Below, piece after piece: positions 51,889 through 60,586 of a stretch of 64,000 nucleotides of DNA. Numbering within the stretch: the first letter of the stretch is position 1; each line of letters begins with the position of its first letter. The notes beneath the pieces were generated by a model. It made no database searches and was not told where the DNA came from. It worked only from the letters and a program-made list of their open reading frames with translations. The position numbers and the translations under genes are program-made. Location of the stretch: positions 32,709 through 96,708 of the forward strand of contig NZ_VUMI01000018.1 in assembly GCF_009696275.1 (NCBI RefSeq), written 5' to 3'. This DNA is from Eisenbergiella porci. Lineage in GTDB: Bacteria; Bacillota; Clostridia; Lachnospirales; Lachnospiraceae.

Positions 51889-52388
51889 AGCAGAAGGTGA
51901 TTTATTTCAGCGAGCAATTATGTAACAGACTTCTGAGATACCACCTTCTATGGAACATATCATGTAAGGGTAAAATAGCATGTCGCCCCGTAATAAATAT
52001 TTTGTCACGTTTTTTTAGAAAGAGCAGATGCGAATGGACGGACATCGTTTTTTTAATAATTCTGGCATTTTATAATATAGAAAATTAAATTTGCATTTTA
52101 ATGTTGGAAAAAATACAATGCTATATAAAAAATTCTTTACTGAGATTTTTATTTACATTACAATGTAATTGAATAATTGAAAAAGAATTCAAAAATTACT
52201 TAATGATCCTGACAAAAACTAATTTTTTTTATAAGACGAAGGCCGGCATGGCAGTAAGTATGGATTTAGATTCCATTATAAGGGGTTTGTGGCTTGATGC
52301 CCCGTTGCCTGCGAAGCGGTATTTGATTGATATTTGGAGGATAAGTTAATGCAGTATCGCAGGGCGGCCTGCGGTCAGGGGGATAAAA
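51889..52388. other. AT-rich gap with an operator-like palindrome and a possible GNAT relic
   Basis: 500 bases without a convincing gene. TTACATT-AC-AATGTAA at 52153-52168 is an operator-like palindrome. Near the end, a short frame at 52260-52349 reads LWLDAPLPAKRYL, which recalls the LDALLPAKKIHY relic at 56801-56965 and the late strand-helix of some GNATs, so it may be the tail of a lost acetyltransferase. No promoter could be assigned with confidence. Confidence 0.4.
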
Positions 52389-52799
52389 ATGAACATAGAA
52401 TATAAACAGCATAAGGATTTGCCTTGTGATGAGTTATATCAAATATTTCTTGCGGTTGGCTGGGCAAAAGAGGAAGAGACGACGCAGGAGATGATTGATA
52501 ATTTTAATATCGGCTTCCTTCATTCCACATTTGTGTTTTCTGCGTGGGCGGATGGAAAATTAATTGGATGTGTAAGGGTTTTAAGTGATCTGCATTTTAG
52601 GTCTGTCATTTACGATTTGGCCGTGCTGCCTGCTTTTCAACACAAAGGCATCGGCAGTGAATTGGTGCGAAGATGCAGGCAGGCCTGTGAAGGCTCTGAG
52701 TGGCTGGTGCAGACGGATATGGCCAGGGGATTTTATGAGAAGCTTGGTTTCAGGCAGAAAAATGATTACTTTCTTACAATTCCCAGCAAATGGTTTTAA
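52389..52799 (+). CDS. GNAT-family N-acetyltransferase
   Basis: A 136-residue single-domain GNAT, apparently intact. It shows FVFSAWADGKLIGCVRVLSD, strand SVIYDLAVLPAFQ, the acetyl-CoA loop QHKGIGSELV and the end helix MARGFYEKLGF. Such small proteins acetylate amines of varied metabolites or antibiotics; the substrate is unknown. GGGGGAT precedes the ATG. Confidence 0.85.
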   Translation: MNIEYKQHKDLPCDELYQIFLAVGWAKEEETTQEMIDNFNIGFLHSTFVFSAWADGKLIGCVRVLSDLHFRSVIYDLAVLPAFQHKGIGSELVRRCRQACEGSEWLVQTDMARGFYEKLGFRQKNDYFLTIPSKWF

Positions 52800-52870
52800 G
52801 CTGTGGCAGGTTGGAAGCGGCGTGGAATTATTGCGAAGATGTATAACCATGATATTTGAGAGGAGGCAGT

Positions 52871-53572
52871 ATGGCCAAAAAGCAGTTAAGTGCAGAACAG
52901 AAAAAACTGGATGTGGATTTGTGGATTGTAACAATTGTTACATTTGGAGTTTTCCTTTTGTTTGCGGTAATGAGAGAGCAACTGATGGGTTTTGTTAAAG
53001 ACAGTGATATTTCAATTATTCCACGTCTGCTGCTGAATGCAGGTGTCCAGTTTGGAATTGCGGGGCTGGGAATTACCATTGTCTGTATTCTGCGGAAGGA
53101 AAAATTTACAGCATTTGGATTAAACAGAAAGAATGCTGGCAAGGCAGCAGTGGGAACGTTTTTATGTTTTATCCCCTCGATCTGTTATATTTTTGCCAGC
53201 GGACAGTTCGACGGTTATCGGCCTTTCAGCATTTTGATAACCAATGATGTGCTGGTGGCCGGTTTTCCGGTTTCGGTCCTGGGGATGGCGCTCATTGTAA
53301 TTGTCTGGGGGTTTTTTGAAGGATTTAACTATGCTGTTATCTGTGAGATAATTGACAGAAGATATCCTTCAGAAAATCAATGGTTAGACTATGGCGCCAT
53401 CACTTGTGGAATAATCTGTCTGCTGTTTCATCCGCTCAGTTTTTCTTTCTGGGGAATCATTGAATTAATTACTACTTTTATTGCAATCTACGGAATGTTG
53501 ATAGTGAAGAAGAAAACAGGGAACGCATGGGGCTGTGTCCTTGCTTTTTGTTTTATCTGGAATGCATTGTAA
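52871..53572 (+). CDS. Multi-pass membrane protein, possible CPBP-like, function unknown
   Basis: About 233 residues from the ATG at 52871 (AGGAGG upstream; a TTG at 52856 is also in frame). Seven or so membrane helices. WGFFEGFNYAVICEIIDRRYP and LFHPLSFSFWGIIEL loosely recall the Glu/His motifs of CPBP-family membrane proteases, but the paired Glu-Glu is not present, so protease activity is not supported. A fragment of another CPBP-like gene follows, which supports a loose relationship by context only. Confidence 0.55.
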   Translation: MAKKQLSAEQKKLDVDLWIVTIVTFGVFLLFAVMREQLMGFVKDSDISIIPRLLLNAGVQFGIAGLGITIVCILRKEKFTAFGLNRKNAGKAAVGTFLCFIPSICYIFASGQFDGYRPFSILITNDVLVAGFPVSVLGMALIVIVWGFFEGFNYAVICEIIDRRYPSENQWLDYGAITCGIICLLFHPLSFSFWGIIELITTFIAIYGMLIVKKKTGNAWGCVLAFCFIWNAL

Positions 53573-53617
53573 ACGGGAATTTCAGCGTTACTGTAGAAAG
53601 CATGGATTAGGAGAAAA

Positions 53618-53846
53618 ATGAAATGACGGGATTGTGGGCGAATTCAGTCTGTATGCGCTGAAAGACGTTCCCACCGTGGTTTCCGCGTTTTCAGGGGCTG
53701 GTTTCAGTGCAATACCAGCCTTCACTGCGGCAATCGCGTGGACGATGGGATACATAAATGAAAAGAAAGCGGACGGATCTGTTTATCCCAGATGGCTTAT
53801 CCACGGGGCGACCAATATCCTTTCGGGAATATTTTCCGCTTTTTAA
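53618..53846 (+). pseudogene. Fragment of a CPBP-family membrane protein gene
   Basis: After a good ribosome site (AGGAG) short frames begin at 53618 and 53623 but end quickly. In another frame from 53634, 70 codons read FSLYALKDVPTVVSAFSG, AIAWTMGYINEKKADGSVYP and RWLIHGATNILSGIFSAF. That is the late part of CPBP-type proteins (the His in LIHGATN is the conserved one). The N-terminal half with the Glu motif is missing, so this is a remnant. Confidence 0.55.
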
Positions 53847-53900
53847 CATTCGTATTTTAATTTCCAGGGTATCCCATCGTCCGCGGAGGTGCAGCAGCCC

Positions 53901-55073
53901 TTATGAACGGTTCTCACCGTCTTTTTTGGCTGTGATTTTGAAGGTCAGTTCTGTCATGGTTATCATTAATATAATAAAAACAGCGAGATACACGGGAAGT
54001 ATTCTGAAGCTGATTAAGCTGCCTAGAAGCCCAAACAGTGGCGGCATAAAGGTGGAGCCCATATAGGCGCTTGCCATTTGGATCCCTATAATCGCCCCGG
54101 AATATTCCGCGCCGAAATTATCCGGTGTGGAATGAATAATACAGGGATAGACCGGCGCACAGCCGAATCCGATAATGATAAAGCCAATAAGTGAGACGAG
54201 CTGATTCCCTGTGGGAAGCATCAAAGAAATGACCCCGCAGGATAAAATGCAGGTGCCGAGAAGAATCATCCTTCTGTCGCCAAGCTTATTCATAATAAAA
54301 CCGCCGAGAAACCGGCCGATGGTCAGCCCTATGTAAAACAGCGAGGCAAATTGGGCTGCCCGGTCTACTGTTATGCCCTTTACTTCAACCAGGTAAGTGC
54401 TGGCCCAGTACATCGCAGTTGCTTCCACAGCGCAATAGGCAAAAAAGCCGGTTAAAAGAAAAGGAACGCCTTTGATTTTCAGTGCACCGATTATTCCGAT
54501 GCTTTCTCCATTCGCATCTGCATTTTGCCCGTTAGTTTTCCAGACAGGGAGGGTTACAAGCAAAAGCACCCCTATGCCCAGCTGCAGGAATGAGACAATA
54601 CGGTAGCCGTTGTTCCAGGTGGAATTTGTTAAAGCATAGCTCATGACGAACGGGCTGACAATTGTTCCCACGCCCCAGAAGCAATGCAGCCAGCTCATAT
54701 GTCTTGACGTATAATGAATAGCTACATAGTTATTCAGGGCGGCATCAATTGCCCCGGCGCCGAAACCGTAAGGAATTGCGAAAATAATCAGCATCCAGAA
54801 CTGGCTTGAAATGGAAAATCCAAATAAAGCAATCGCTGTCAGAAATACGCTGACAACAGTTACAATCCGGGTGCCGAATTTTCTTGTCAGCCTGTCGGAC
54901 AGGATACTTGAGATAATCGTTCCTCCTGAAATAACCATGGAAACGATTCCCATAAAGGAAATCGGCACATTCAGGTCACTGTGCATAACAGGCCAGCCCG
55001 AACCAAGAAGCGAATCGGGAAGTCCGAGACTGATAAAAGCCACATAAATAAGCGCAAGTAAAAGTGAGTACAT
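53901..55073 (-). CDS. Major facilitator superfamily transporter
   Basis: A 390-residue, 12-helix MFS protein convergent with the CPBP remnant. Features: LGLPDSLLGSGWPVMHSDL in the first loop, DRLTRKFGTRIV (loop 2-3 motif), YGFGAGAIDAALNNYVA, and NKLGDRRMILLG (the repeat of motif A in the second half). The style resembles the FucP/YfkF-like sugar or metabolite group. Substrate unknown. GGAGGG precedes the start. Confidence 0.87.
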   Translation of the reverse strand: MYSLLLALIYVAFISLGLPDSLLGSGWPVMHSDLNVPISFMGIVSMVISGGTIISSILSDRLTRKFGTRIVTVVSVFLTAIALFGFSISSQFWMLIIFAIPYGFGAGAIDAALNNYVAIHYTSRHMSWLHCFWGVGTIVSPFVMSYALTNSTWNNGYRIVSFLQLGIGVLLLVTLPVWKTNGQNADANGESIGIIGALKIKGVPFLLTGFFAYCAVEATAMYWASTYLVEVKGITVDRAAQFASLFYIGLTIGRFLGGFIMNKLGDRRMILLGTCILSCGVISLMLPTGNQLVSLIGFIIIGFGCAPVYPCIIHSTPDNFGAEYSGAIIGIQMASAYMGSTFMPPLFGLLGSLISFRILPVYLAVFIILMITMTELTFKITAKKDGENRS

Positions 55074-55245
55074 TTCTTTCCCTCCAAACTCTGATTAGCA
55101 TTTCACTCAAATCCTTAGTATAGCACGAAATAATGAATACAGGAAGAACTGATTGGAAAAGAAATCCATAATAAAATTATATGGAAATTCGACGGTTCCA
55201 ACAGTTTACAGGAAAAGTTTGTGTATGCGGGTGGAGTGTTGTATA

Positions 55246-55839
55246 ATGAATATTGTGTTGTGGCGTTTGTATTACTATACCGATGACAAGCTATTTTATC
55301 GTGATATGGAGTGGGAAAAACTTGAAACAGTGAATTTTGCAAAGGAAAAATGGGACCTTGCCTGTCAACTTTTAGAACTGGAGGATGTAAAACTTACCTG
55401 TAAATATATCCCTATGGCTTCTGACCATAAGAATTTGCTGAAAGCGGAGTACCCCGCAGCACAGATAGACGGGCAGCAGATAACTTTTGCGGAGTTACTG
55501 TTTTATCTGGATGAAAACGGAGAATTTAACAAAGTGACAATGCACTGCACAAAAGAGGGAGAAAACTATATGTCTATTTCTTTCTTTCCCTATGAAGGTT
55601 CTACTGACTTACAGGCGGAGCGGAAATTGTGGTCTTTCGGCCGCGATTTGGAACTCACGGAGGAAAGTGTGCCTGCGCTTTCGCAACAGGAAGAAAACCG
55701 GGAATGGAGCAGGAAAATGATTGACAGCATGGATTTTGAAATACTTGTAGAACGGGCAGAATACGCAGAAGATTTAACTTTTCCCGACCTGCCAACTTTA
55801 TTATCTGAAATGGCAAAAGAACGTGAAGCTGCGTTCTAA
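55246..55839 (+). CDS. Hypothetical protein, about 197 residues
   Basis: Not recognised. The frame is open from 55153, but GGAG nine bases before ATG 55246 makes that start likelier. The protein is soluble, acidic and Glu-rich, with LWRLYYYTDDKLFYRDMEWE, a strand-rich middle (TFAELLFYLDENGEFNKVTM) and a helical end (LPTLLSEMAKEREAAF). No membrane segment, signal or known motif. The middle suggests a small alpha/beta fold as in immunity or SMI1-like proteins, but this is only an impression. Confidence 0.5.
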   Translation: MNIVLWRLYYYTDDKLFYRDMEWEKLETVNFAKEKWDLACQLLELEDVKLTCKYIPMASDHKNLLKAEYPAAQIDGQQITFAELLFYLDENGEFNKVTMHCTKEGENYMSISFFPYEGSTDLQAERKLWSFGRDLELTEESVPALSQQEENREWSRKMIDSMDFEILVERAEYAEDLTFPDLPTLLSEMAKEREAAF

Positions 55840-56002
55840 AGGAATTAGAGAGGACAAGACAGTTATATTATAAAAGGCTTGATGATATTGAATGTCTGCT
55901 GAATGGAAAAAGAAATGAAAGCTTTGAAAGTCTCTGATATTCCGGATATCTGGGGATAAAACAGGAATGGATTACTAAATGGCAGATAATCGGAGGTATG
56001 GA

Positions 56003-56476
56003 ATGAATTATATAATCAGGGAAATAAATGAAAATGAGACAGCTGTTTTAGAGGATTTCTTATATGAGGCAATATTTGTTCCGGAGGGAGTACAGCCGCC
56101 GGAAAAAAATATAATAAAGAAGCCGGAATTACAGGTGTATGTAGCCGGGTTTGGAAAAAGGGCCGGAGATTTTGGCCTGGTTGCAGAGGCGAATGCTCAG
56201 ATCATTGGCGCCGCCTGGGTCCGTATTATGGATGATTACGGCCATATAGATAACGAAACCCCTTCATTTGCGATTTCCTTATATAAAGAGTACAGAGGCT
56301 ATGGAATCGGTACGGCTTTAATGAAAAGGATGCTTGCCCTGCTAAGGGAAAATGGTTATAAACAGGCTTCTTTAGCAGTCCAAAAAGCCAATTATGCCGT
56401 GAATATGTATAAAAATGTCGGATTTCAAACGGTTGCTGAAAATGAAGAAGAATATATAATGATATGTAAATTGTAA
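56003..56476 (+). CDS. GNAT-family N-acetyltransferase
   Basis: About 157 residues from ATG 56003, which has CGGAGG six bases upstream (an in-frame ATG at 55979 lacks one). The GNAT fold is complete: FGLVAEANAQIIGAAWVRIM, strand PSFAISLYKEY, acetyl-CoA loop YRGYGIGTALM and end AVNMYKNVGFQTV. Substrate unknown. One of several GNAT genes or relics in 50-57 kb. Confidence 0.87.
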   Translation: MNYIIREINENETAVLEDFLYEAIFVPEGVQPPEKNIIKKPELQVYVAGFGKRAGDFGLVAEANAQIIGAAWVRIMDDYGHIDNETPSFAISLYKEYRGYGIGTALMKRMLALLRENGYKQASLAVQKANYAVNMYKNVGFQTVAENEEEYIMICKL

Positions 56477-56546
56477 TGCCCGGGCGGCAGTGAATCCAAT
56501 GGATTGTTTGGTATTTAGGCATTAAGCGCAGGAAAGAGAGGATGAA

Positions 56547-56759
56547 ATGAAGGATGGCACATGGAAATGTGATGATACCATATACAAGTACAGGCTGGAG
56601 TTAAACGGGAGAATGCCTAATGCTGAGAAAGACAGCTGCTTTGTCGTGTTGACAGATGATAAAAGCCTGAGTTTTGAAACTGTATCGAAAAGCCTGTACA
56701 GCAGTTTACTGAAGGATGCGGATGCAATGAAGGGGTCTGTCATTGTAGAACTGAAATGA
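56547..56759 (+). CDS. Small conserved-looking protein of 70 residues
   Basis: Preceded by AAAGAGAGG. Begins MKDGTWKCDDTIYKYRLELN and contains VVLTDDKSLSFETVSKSLY. I have an impression of similar short proteins in clostridia that share the start and the VVLTNDK-type strand, but cannot name a family. Could be complete or a shortened relative. No signal or membrane segment. Confidence 0.5.
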   Translation: MKDGTWKCDDTIYKYRLELNGRMPNAEKDSCFVVLTDDKSLSFETVSKSLYSSLLKDADAMKGSVIVELK

Positions 56760-56800
56760 TTTCGGAGAAAATGGAATAATCCTGACCCTGCGTTTTTATC

Positions 56801-56965
56801 TGTGGGGGATGGAGTGTATTCGACAAATCAGAGATTGTACTGGACGCTTTGCTGCCTGCGAAAAAAATACATTATAAACGAGGATACAGGGATACTGAAT
56901 TTAAGATCATTCCGGCAAAACATAATGACTTTTTGTGCTATGATGTTTGTGTAAAACAAATGTAA
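56801..56965 (+). pseudogene. C-terminal remnant of a GNAT acetyltransferase gene
   Basis: One frame reads LDALLPAKKIHYKRGYRD then NDFLCYDVCVKQM to TAA at 56963-56965. This resembles the last helix and strand of GNATs (A-x-x-x-Y-x-x-x-GY). No start or N-terminal domain is present. Confidence 0.5.
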
Positions 56966-56978
56966 ATTCCGGTATCAG

Positions 56979-57380
56979 ATGGTAGAGTGGACTATGGAAA
57001 ACCATGAGTATAAAGAGATAAGAAATGAGATTGAGCTGGTAATTAAGGAGTTCGGGCTGGATCGGTCACGGGTGTCGGAGGTTTCAAAAATCGCTTACGC
57101 CTCTATCCTGAGGAATGTGGAAAAAAAGTTTGTCCTGCATGGAAGGCAGCTCCACTGGTCAAATATGGGACTGCCAGATGGTTACGAGTACGGCGGTAAA
57201 CTTACAGAGGAACAAATAAAATATGCTTATATTAACGGAACGGAGTATTATTTTGATAAGCATAGAGAAAATCTTTATGATTTTTATGTCTATCAGGAAT
57301 GTGGAACTCCTGTAGATGATGAAAATGTTGATAATACGAAAAGACAATGGGCCTATGTTAGATGGAGTTTGAAAGAATAA
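56979..57380 (+). CDS. Hypothetical protein, about 128-133 residues
   Basis: Not recognised. Start at ATG 56979 or 56994, neither with a strong ribosome site. Helical N-terminal part (EIELVIKEFGLDRSRVSEVSK) and an aromatic, charged C-terminal part (YAYINGTEYYFDKHRENLYD, QWAYVRWSLKE). No membrane segment. Might be an immunity-type or accessory protein from its setting among relics, which is weak evidence. Confidence 0.45.
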   Translation: MVEWTMENHEYKEIRNEIELVIKEFGLDRSRVSEVSKIAYASILRNVEKKFVLHGRQLHWSNMGLPDGYEYGGKLTEEQIKYAYINGTEYYFDKHRENLYDFYVYQECGTPVDDENVDNTKRQWAYVRWSLKE

Positions 57381-57578
57381 AACGGATTTACATTGATTTT
57401 TGCGCTGCTTTATCGGGAACACAGGCAACGTATGATTTCCGGGTTATAGAATGATGAAAGTTTCTTCCTGCTGACAGAGGAATCAGCGGATCGTATAGCC
57501 AGGCTGGTCTGTGTGTAGGTTACTGTACATAAGTTGGCTTCCTGGCAAAAGAATAGTTGATTTTGAAGAGGTGAAAAG

Positions 57579-57750
57579 ATGATAACAGGATACTATTGTA
57601 CAAATATTTTTTCTGAGCATGCGGGAGAGCTTATTGAGTTTTACAGGCAAAATTAGGAATCCCTTTTCTTAAAACGGTGGTGATAATTCAAATGGGGTTT
57701 ATCTGGGCTTTATCGAAAATGCCCCCACTCTTTGTATATGGGACTATGCT
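57579..57750 (+). pseudogene. VOC-superfamily (glyoxalase-like) gene remnant
   Basis: Starts with a ribosome site and MITGYYCTNIFSEHAGELIE, hits in-frame TAG at 57654-57656, continues as GIPFLKT, then after a one-base loss near 57685 goes on in another frame as GDNSNGVYLGFIENAPTLCI. Together these give the first half of a VOC-fold protein (beta-alpha-beta with F-Y-x-x-x-L-G-like lead). The rest is gone. Confidence 0.6.
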
Positions 57751-57753
57751 TTA

Positions 57754-57828
57754 ATGTTTGCTCCATGCGGGATGAAGTGCCTTGTCTGCTATAAAGAATG
57801 TAGTGATTGTCAGGAAAAAATAAAATAG
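57754..57828 (+). pseudogene. Cys-rich DUF3795-like N-terminal remnant
   Basis: 24 codons reading APCGMKCLVCYKECSDC to TAG at 57826-57828. The C-G-M-x-C-x-x-C-Y-x-x-C pattern is that of DUF3795 N-termini. It is in the same frame as the shifted VOC remnant, suggesting a deletion fused the two. Confidence 0.4.
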
Positions 57829-57851
57829 AAAGTGTTCAGGCACATGAAAGG

Positions 57852-58461
57852 ATGATGTATATGTACTTAAAAGATAAAAAACTGATGCCTCCGCCCTGGC
57901 TGGCCTATCCGGAAATTGAGCGGTACTCTATTGGTTGGCGAATGGGCTATGGGGAAGATTATATAGGCCGTTTTTTCTCCTGGCTGGAAGACCTTTCTTC
58001 GGAGGAACTGGTCAGTTGTGCATACCTACTGCTGTATGGAGCAATTCATGATGGCAGCGAAAGCGGAGCTGTTTGGAGATGGGGAGATTCGCGCACAGAT
58101 TTTGGAGAGCCGGGATCCGAAGCAGATTAAGGCGCTGGGGAGGAAGGTACGGAATTTCGACCAGACCCTGTGGGACAGGGCAAAATATTCCATTGTTTTG
58201 AACGGCAACTGGTGCAAATTCAGTCAAAACCGGGCGCTGCGCGATTTCCTGCTTTCCACCGGGGACAGCGTGCTGGCAGAGGCCAGTCCTTTTGACGGCA
58301 TCTGAGGGATTCGTCTCCCGGCAGCTTCACCGGAGGCCAGGGACCCGTTAAAATGGCGGGGAGAAAACCTTCTGGGCTTTGCACTGATGGAGGTGCGGGA
58401 TGAGCTGCGCAGGGTTACACAACGCGAAGCTCTGTGTAATTGGAGTGCGGTGGAGCGATAG
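57852..58461 (+). pseudogene. NADAR-domain gene, with deletion, frameshift and in-frame TGA
   Basis: The first part reads MPPPWLAYPEIERYSIGWRM and GYGEDYIGRF, the N-terminal extension of some clostridial NADAR proteins. Near 58015 it breaks, and in another frame from 58018 come YCCMEQFMMAAKAELFGD, IKALGRKVRNFDQ, CKFSQNRALRDFLLSTGD and LAEASPFDGI, the NADAR core. TGA at 58303-58305 stands where Trp of the WGIGL-type motif is expected (TGG to TGA), and the frame continues as GIRLPA, WRGENLLGFALMEVRD to TAG 58461. NADAR enzymes hydrolyse ADP-ribose-type glycosidic bonds; this copy is dead. Confidence 0.75.
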
Positions 58462-58522
58462 TGCAGGCCAGACGGAAAAATGGTTGGATAAACTGACATC
58501 AGGTTTTACAGGAGGAAGAGTC

Positions 58523-59305
58523 ATGACAGAATGGACAGCGGAAACGATTAGGGAAGCATATCCTTATTTATATGAGACACACCTTCACACTTCGCAGGGG
58601 AGCGCCTGCGGGAAAGCGGAAGGGGCACAGATGGCGTGGGCCTGTAAGGCGGCGGGCTATACCGGGATTTTTGTGACGGATCACAATTGGGGAGGCAATA
58701 CGGCGGTGGACAGGTCGCTTCCCTGGGAGGAGTGGACGGCGGAATTCGCAAAGGGCTACCGGGAGGCAAGGGCAGAAGGGGAAAGGCTTGGCCTTGATGT
58801 TTTTTTCGGCTGGGAGGCCGGCTTTTGCGGGACGGAATTCCTGATTTACGGGCTGACGCCGGAATGGCTGGCGGCGCATCCCCAAATAAAGGAAGCAGAT
58901 GTAAAGGAGCAGTACCGCCTGGTAAAGGAAGGGGGCGGCATGGTGGTTCATGCACATCCGTTCCGGGAGGAGGCTTATATCCCGGAGGTACGGCTGTTCC
59001 CTGAGTTTGTTGACGGTGTGGAGGGTCTGAACGCAACCCATACCAGTCCGTTGAGCTTATCCCATAAAAGCACGGTTTGGGACGGACAGGCCAGGGCTTA
59101 TGCAAAGGAACACGGGCTTCCTGTGACGGGCGGCTCGGATGTCCATTCCACTACGATTTTCGGAGGAGGGACAGCGTTTCCAAGGAAGCTGGCTGATGGA
59201 CAGGATTTCATAAAAGCACTGCGCGGCGGCGAGGATTACGTGATTACGGACGGCGTCCGCTGGTATGCGAAGGATGGCCGGCTGCTGGTGCAGGCCGGAG
59301 CCTGA
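58523..59305 (+). CDS. PHP-domain metal-dependent hydrolase
   Basis: From ATG 58523 (AGGAGG upstream) 260 residues. PHP motifs: ETHLHTSQGS (motif I), GIFVTDHNWGGNT (motif II), MVVHAHPFR (motif III) and GGSDVHS (motif IV), enough to bind three metals. Family members are phosphoesterases of varied substrates, from histidinol phosphate to polymerase proofreading. The exact substrate is unknown. It lies directly upstream of sbcD with about 90 bases between. Confidence 0.87.
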   Translation: MTEWTAETIREAYPYLYETHLHTSQGSACGKAEGAQMAWACKAAGYTGIFVTDHNWGGNTAVDRSLPWEEWTAEFAKGYREARAEGERLGLDVFFGWEAGFCGTEFLIYGLTPEWLAAHPQIKEADVKEQYRLVKEGGGMVVHAHPFREEAYIPEVRLFPEFVDGVEGLNATHTSPLSLSHKSTVWDGQARAYAKEHGLPVTGGSDVHSTTIFGGGTAFPRKLADGQDFIKALRGGEDYVITDGVRWYAKDGRLLVQAGA

Positions 59306-59396
59306 TGCATGGTTACGATATGCGCTGCACAGGCAGCGGAGGCGGGCTTATGCCTTTGTGCTTCTCTGCCCTGCTGGCAGAGAAAGGAGGAATCAG

Positions 59397-60518
59397 ATGA
59401 AACTGATTCATACAGGGGATCTTCATATCGGGAAAAGCATGAATGACTTTTCACAGCTTCCGGATCAGCGTTATATCCTGGACCAGATGCTGGAAGCGGC
59501 CAGAGAGGAAAAGGCGGATGCCTTTCTGATTGCCGGGGATGTTTACGACAGGGCGGTGCCTCCGGCGGAGGCGGTGAAGCTGCTGGATGAATTTCTGACG
59601 CAGCTGCTTGCAGAGGGCATTCCGGTGCTGGTAATCGCGGGAAACCATGATTCGCCGGAGCGTCTTGGCTTCGGCGAGGCAATTCTGGAAAAGCAGGGAC
59701 TTTATATTGCAGGGGCCAGCCGTTCTCCGTTGAAGCAGGTGACGCTTACGGATGAATACGGCCCGGTGAATTTTTACCTGATGCCCTTTGTGCGCCCGGC
59801 AGCGGCTGGCTGCAGGACGACGGAAGAGGCGGTGGCCTCTCTTTTGCCAAAAGAGCTGGATGAGCAGGAAAGAAATGTGCTGATCACCCATTTTTTTGTA
59901 ACCTGGCAGGAGCGGGAGCCGGAGCTTTCCGACGCGGAAACAACCATTCATGTGGGAGGCATTGACAACGTGGACGGACGCTGCTTTGCCCCCTTTGATT
60001 ATGTGACCCTGGGGCATATTCACAAGCCGCAGCAGATGGGGCCGGGAAATGTGTGGTATGCGGGAGCGCCGCTGGCCTACAGCTTTTCGGAATGCGGGCA
60101 TGAAAAGAGCATCAATGTGGTGGAGCTTCTGGAAAAGGGAGAGGTTTCGGTGAAAAAAAGACCCCTTGTTCCCCTTCACAGGCTCCGTAAAATCAGGGGA
60201 AGCCTGGAGGAACTGATGGAGCAGGGGGGCGCGGAAGGCGCGCAGGCCGAGGATTATATTCAGGCCGTGCTCACCAACGAGGAGGAACTGATTGATCCCA
60301 TCGGGACGCTGCGCAGCGTATACCCCAATATCTGTCAGATCGTGCTTTCCAAAAGGGAGCAGGAAATCCGGCTGTCGGCGATGCAGCGGCATGCCATCCG
60401 CAGGAAGAGTACGGCGGAGCTTTTTGCTGATTTTTACAGCCTGGTGCGCGGCAGTGAGATGGATGAAGCGAGGAAACAGGTGACGGAAGAAACGGTGAAG
60501 AGGGTGGAGCAGGTTTGA
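59397..60518 (+). CDS. sbcD: Nuclease SbcCD subunit D
   Basis: A 373-residue Mre11-family nuclease from ATG 59397 (GGAGG upstream; a longer in-frame opening to 59265 overlaps the PHP gene and has no ribosome site). Phosphoesterase motifs: HTGDLHIGKSM, IAGDVYDRAVPP, VIAGNHDSPERL, LITHFFVTWQE and TLGHIHKPQ. With SbcC it forms the ATP-driven nuclease that opens hairpins and trims blocked or palindromic DNA ends. Confidence 0.95.
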   Translation: MKLIHTGDLHIGKSMNDFSQLPDQRYILDQMLEAAREEKADAFLIAGDVYDRAVPPAEAVKLLDEFLTQLLAEGIPVLVIAGNHDSPERLGFGEAILEKQGLYIAGASRSPLKQVTLTDEYGPVNFYLMPFVRPAAAGCRTTEEAVASLLPKELDEQERNVLITHFFVTWQEREPELSDAETTIHVGGIDNVDGRCFAPFDYVTLGHIHKPQQMGPGNVWYAGAPLAYSFSECGHEKSINVVELLEKGEVSVKKRPLVPLHRLRKIRGSLEELMEQGGAEGAQAEDYIQAVLTNEEELIDPIGTLRSVYPNICQIVLSKREQEIRLSAMQRHAIRRKSTAELFADFYSLVRGSEMDEARKQVTEETVKRVEQV

Positions 60519-60586
60519 AAGGAATTTTTAAGCTGCTGGACGATGCAGTATTGCAGGCGGGCCTGTGATATACAGGAGGGATAGGA

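Noticed and set aside
51897..52088. 63-codon frame after ilvE
   Set aside because: No ribosome site, no motif, in AT-rich sequence right after a terminator.
57381..58461. CRISPR or toxin-antitoxin locus among the short frames
   Set aside because: No spaced direct repeats, and the short frames resolve into remnants of VOC, DUF3795-like and NADAR genes.
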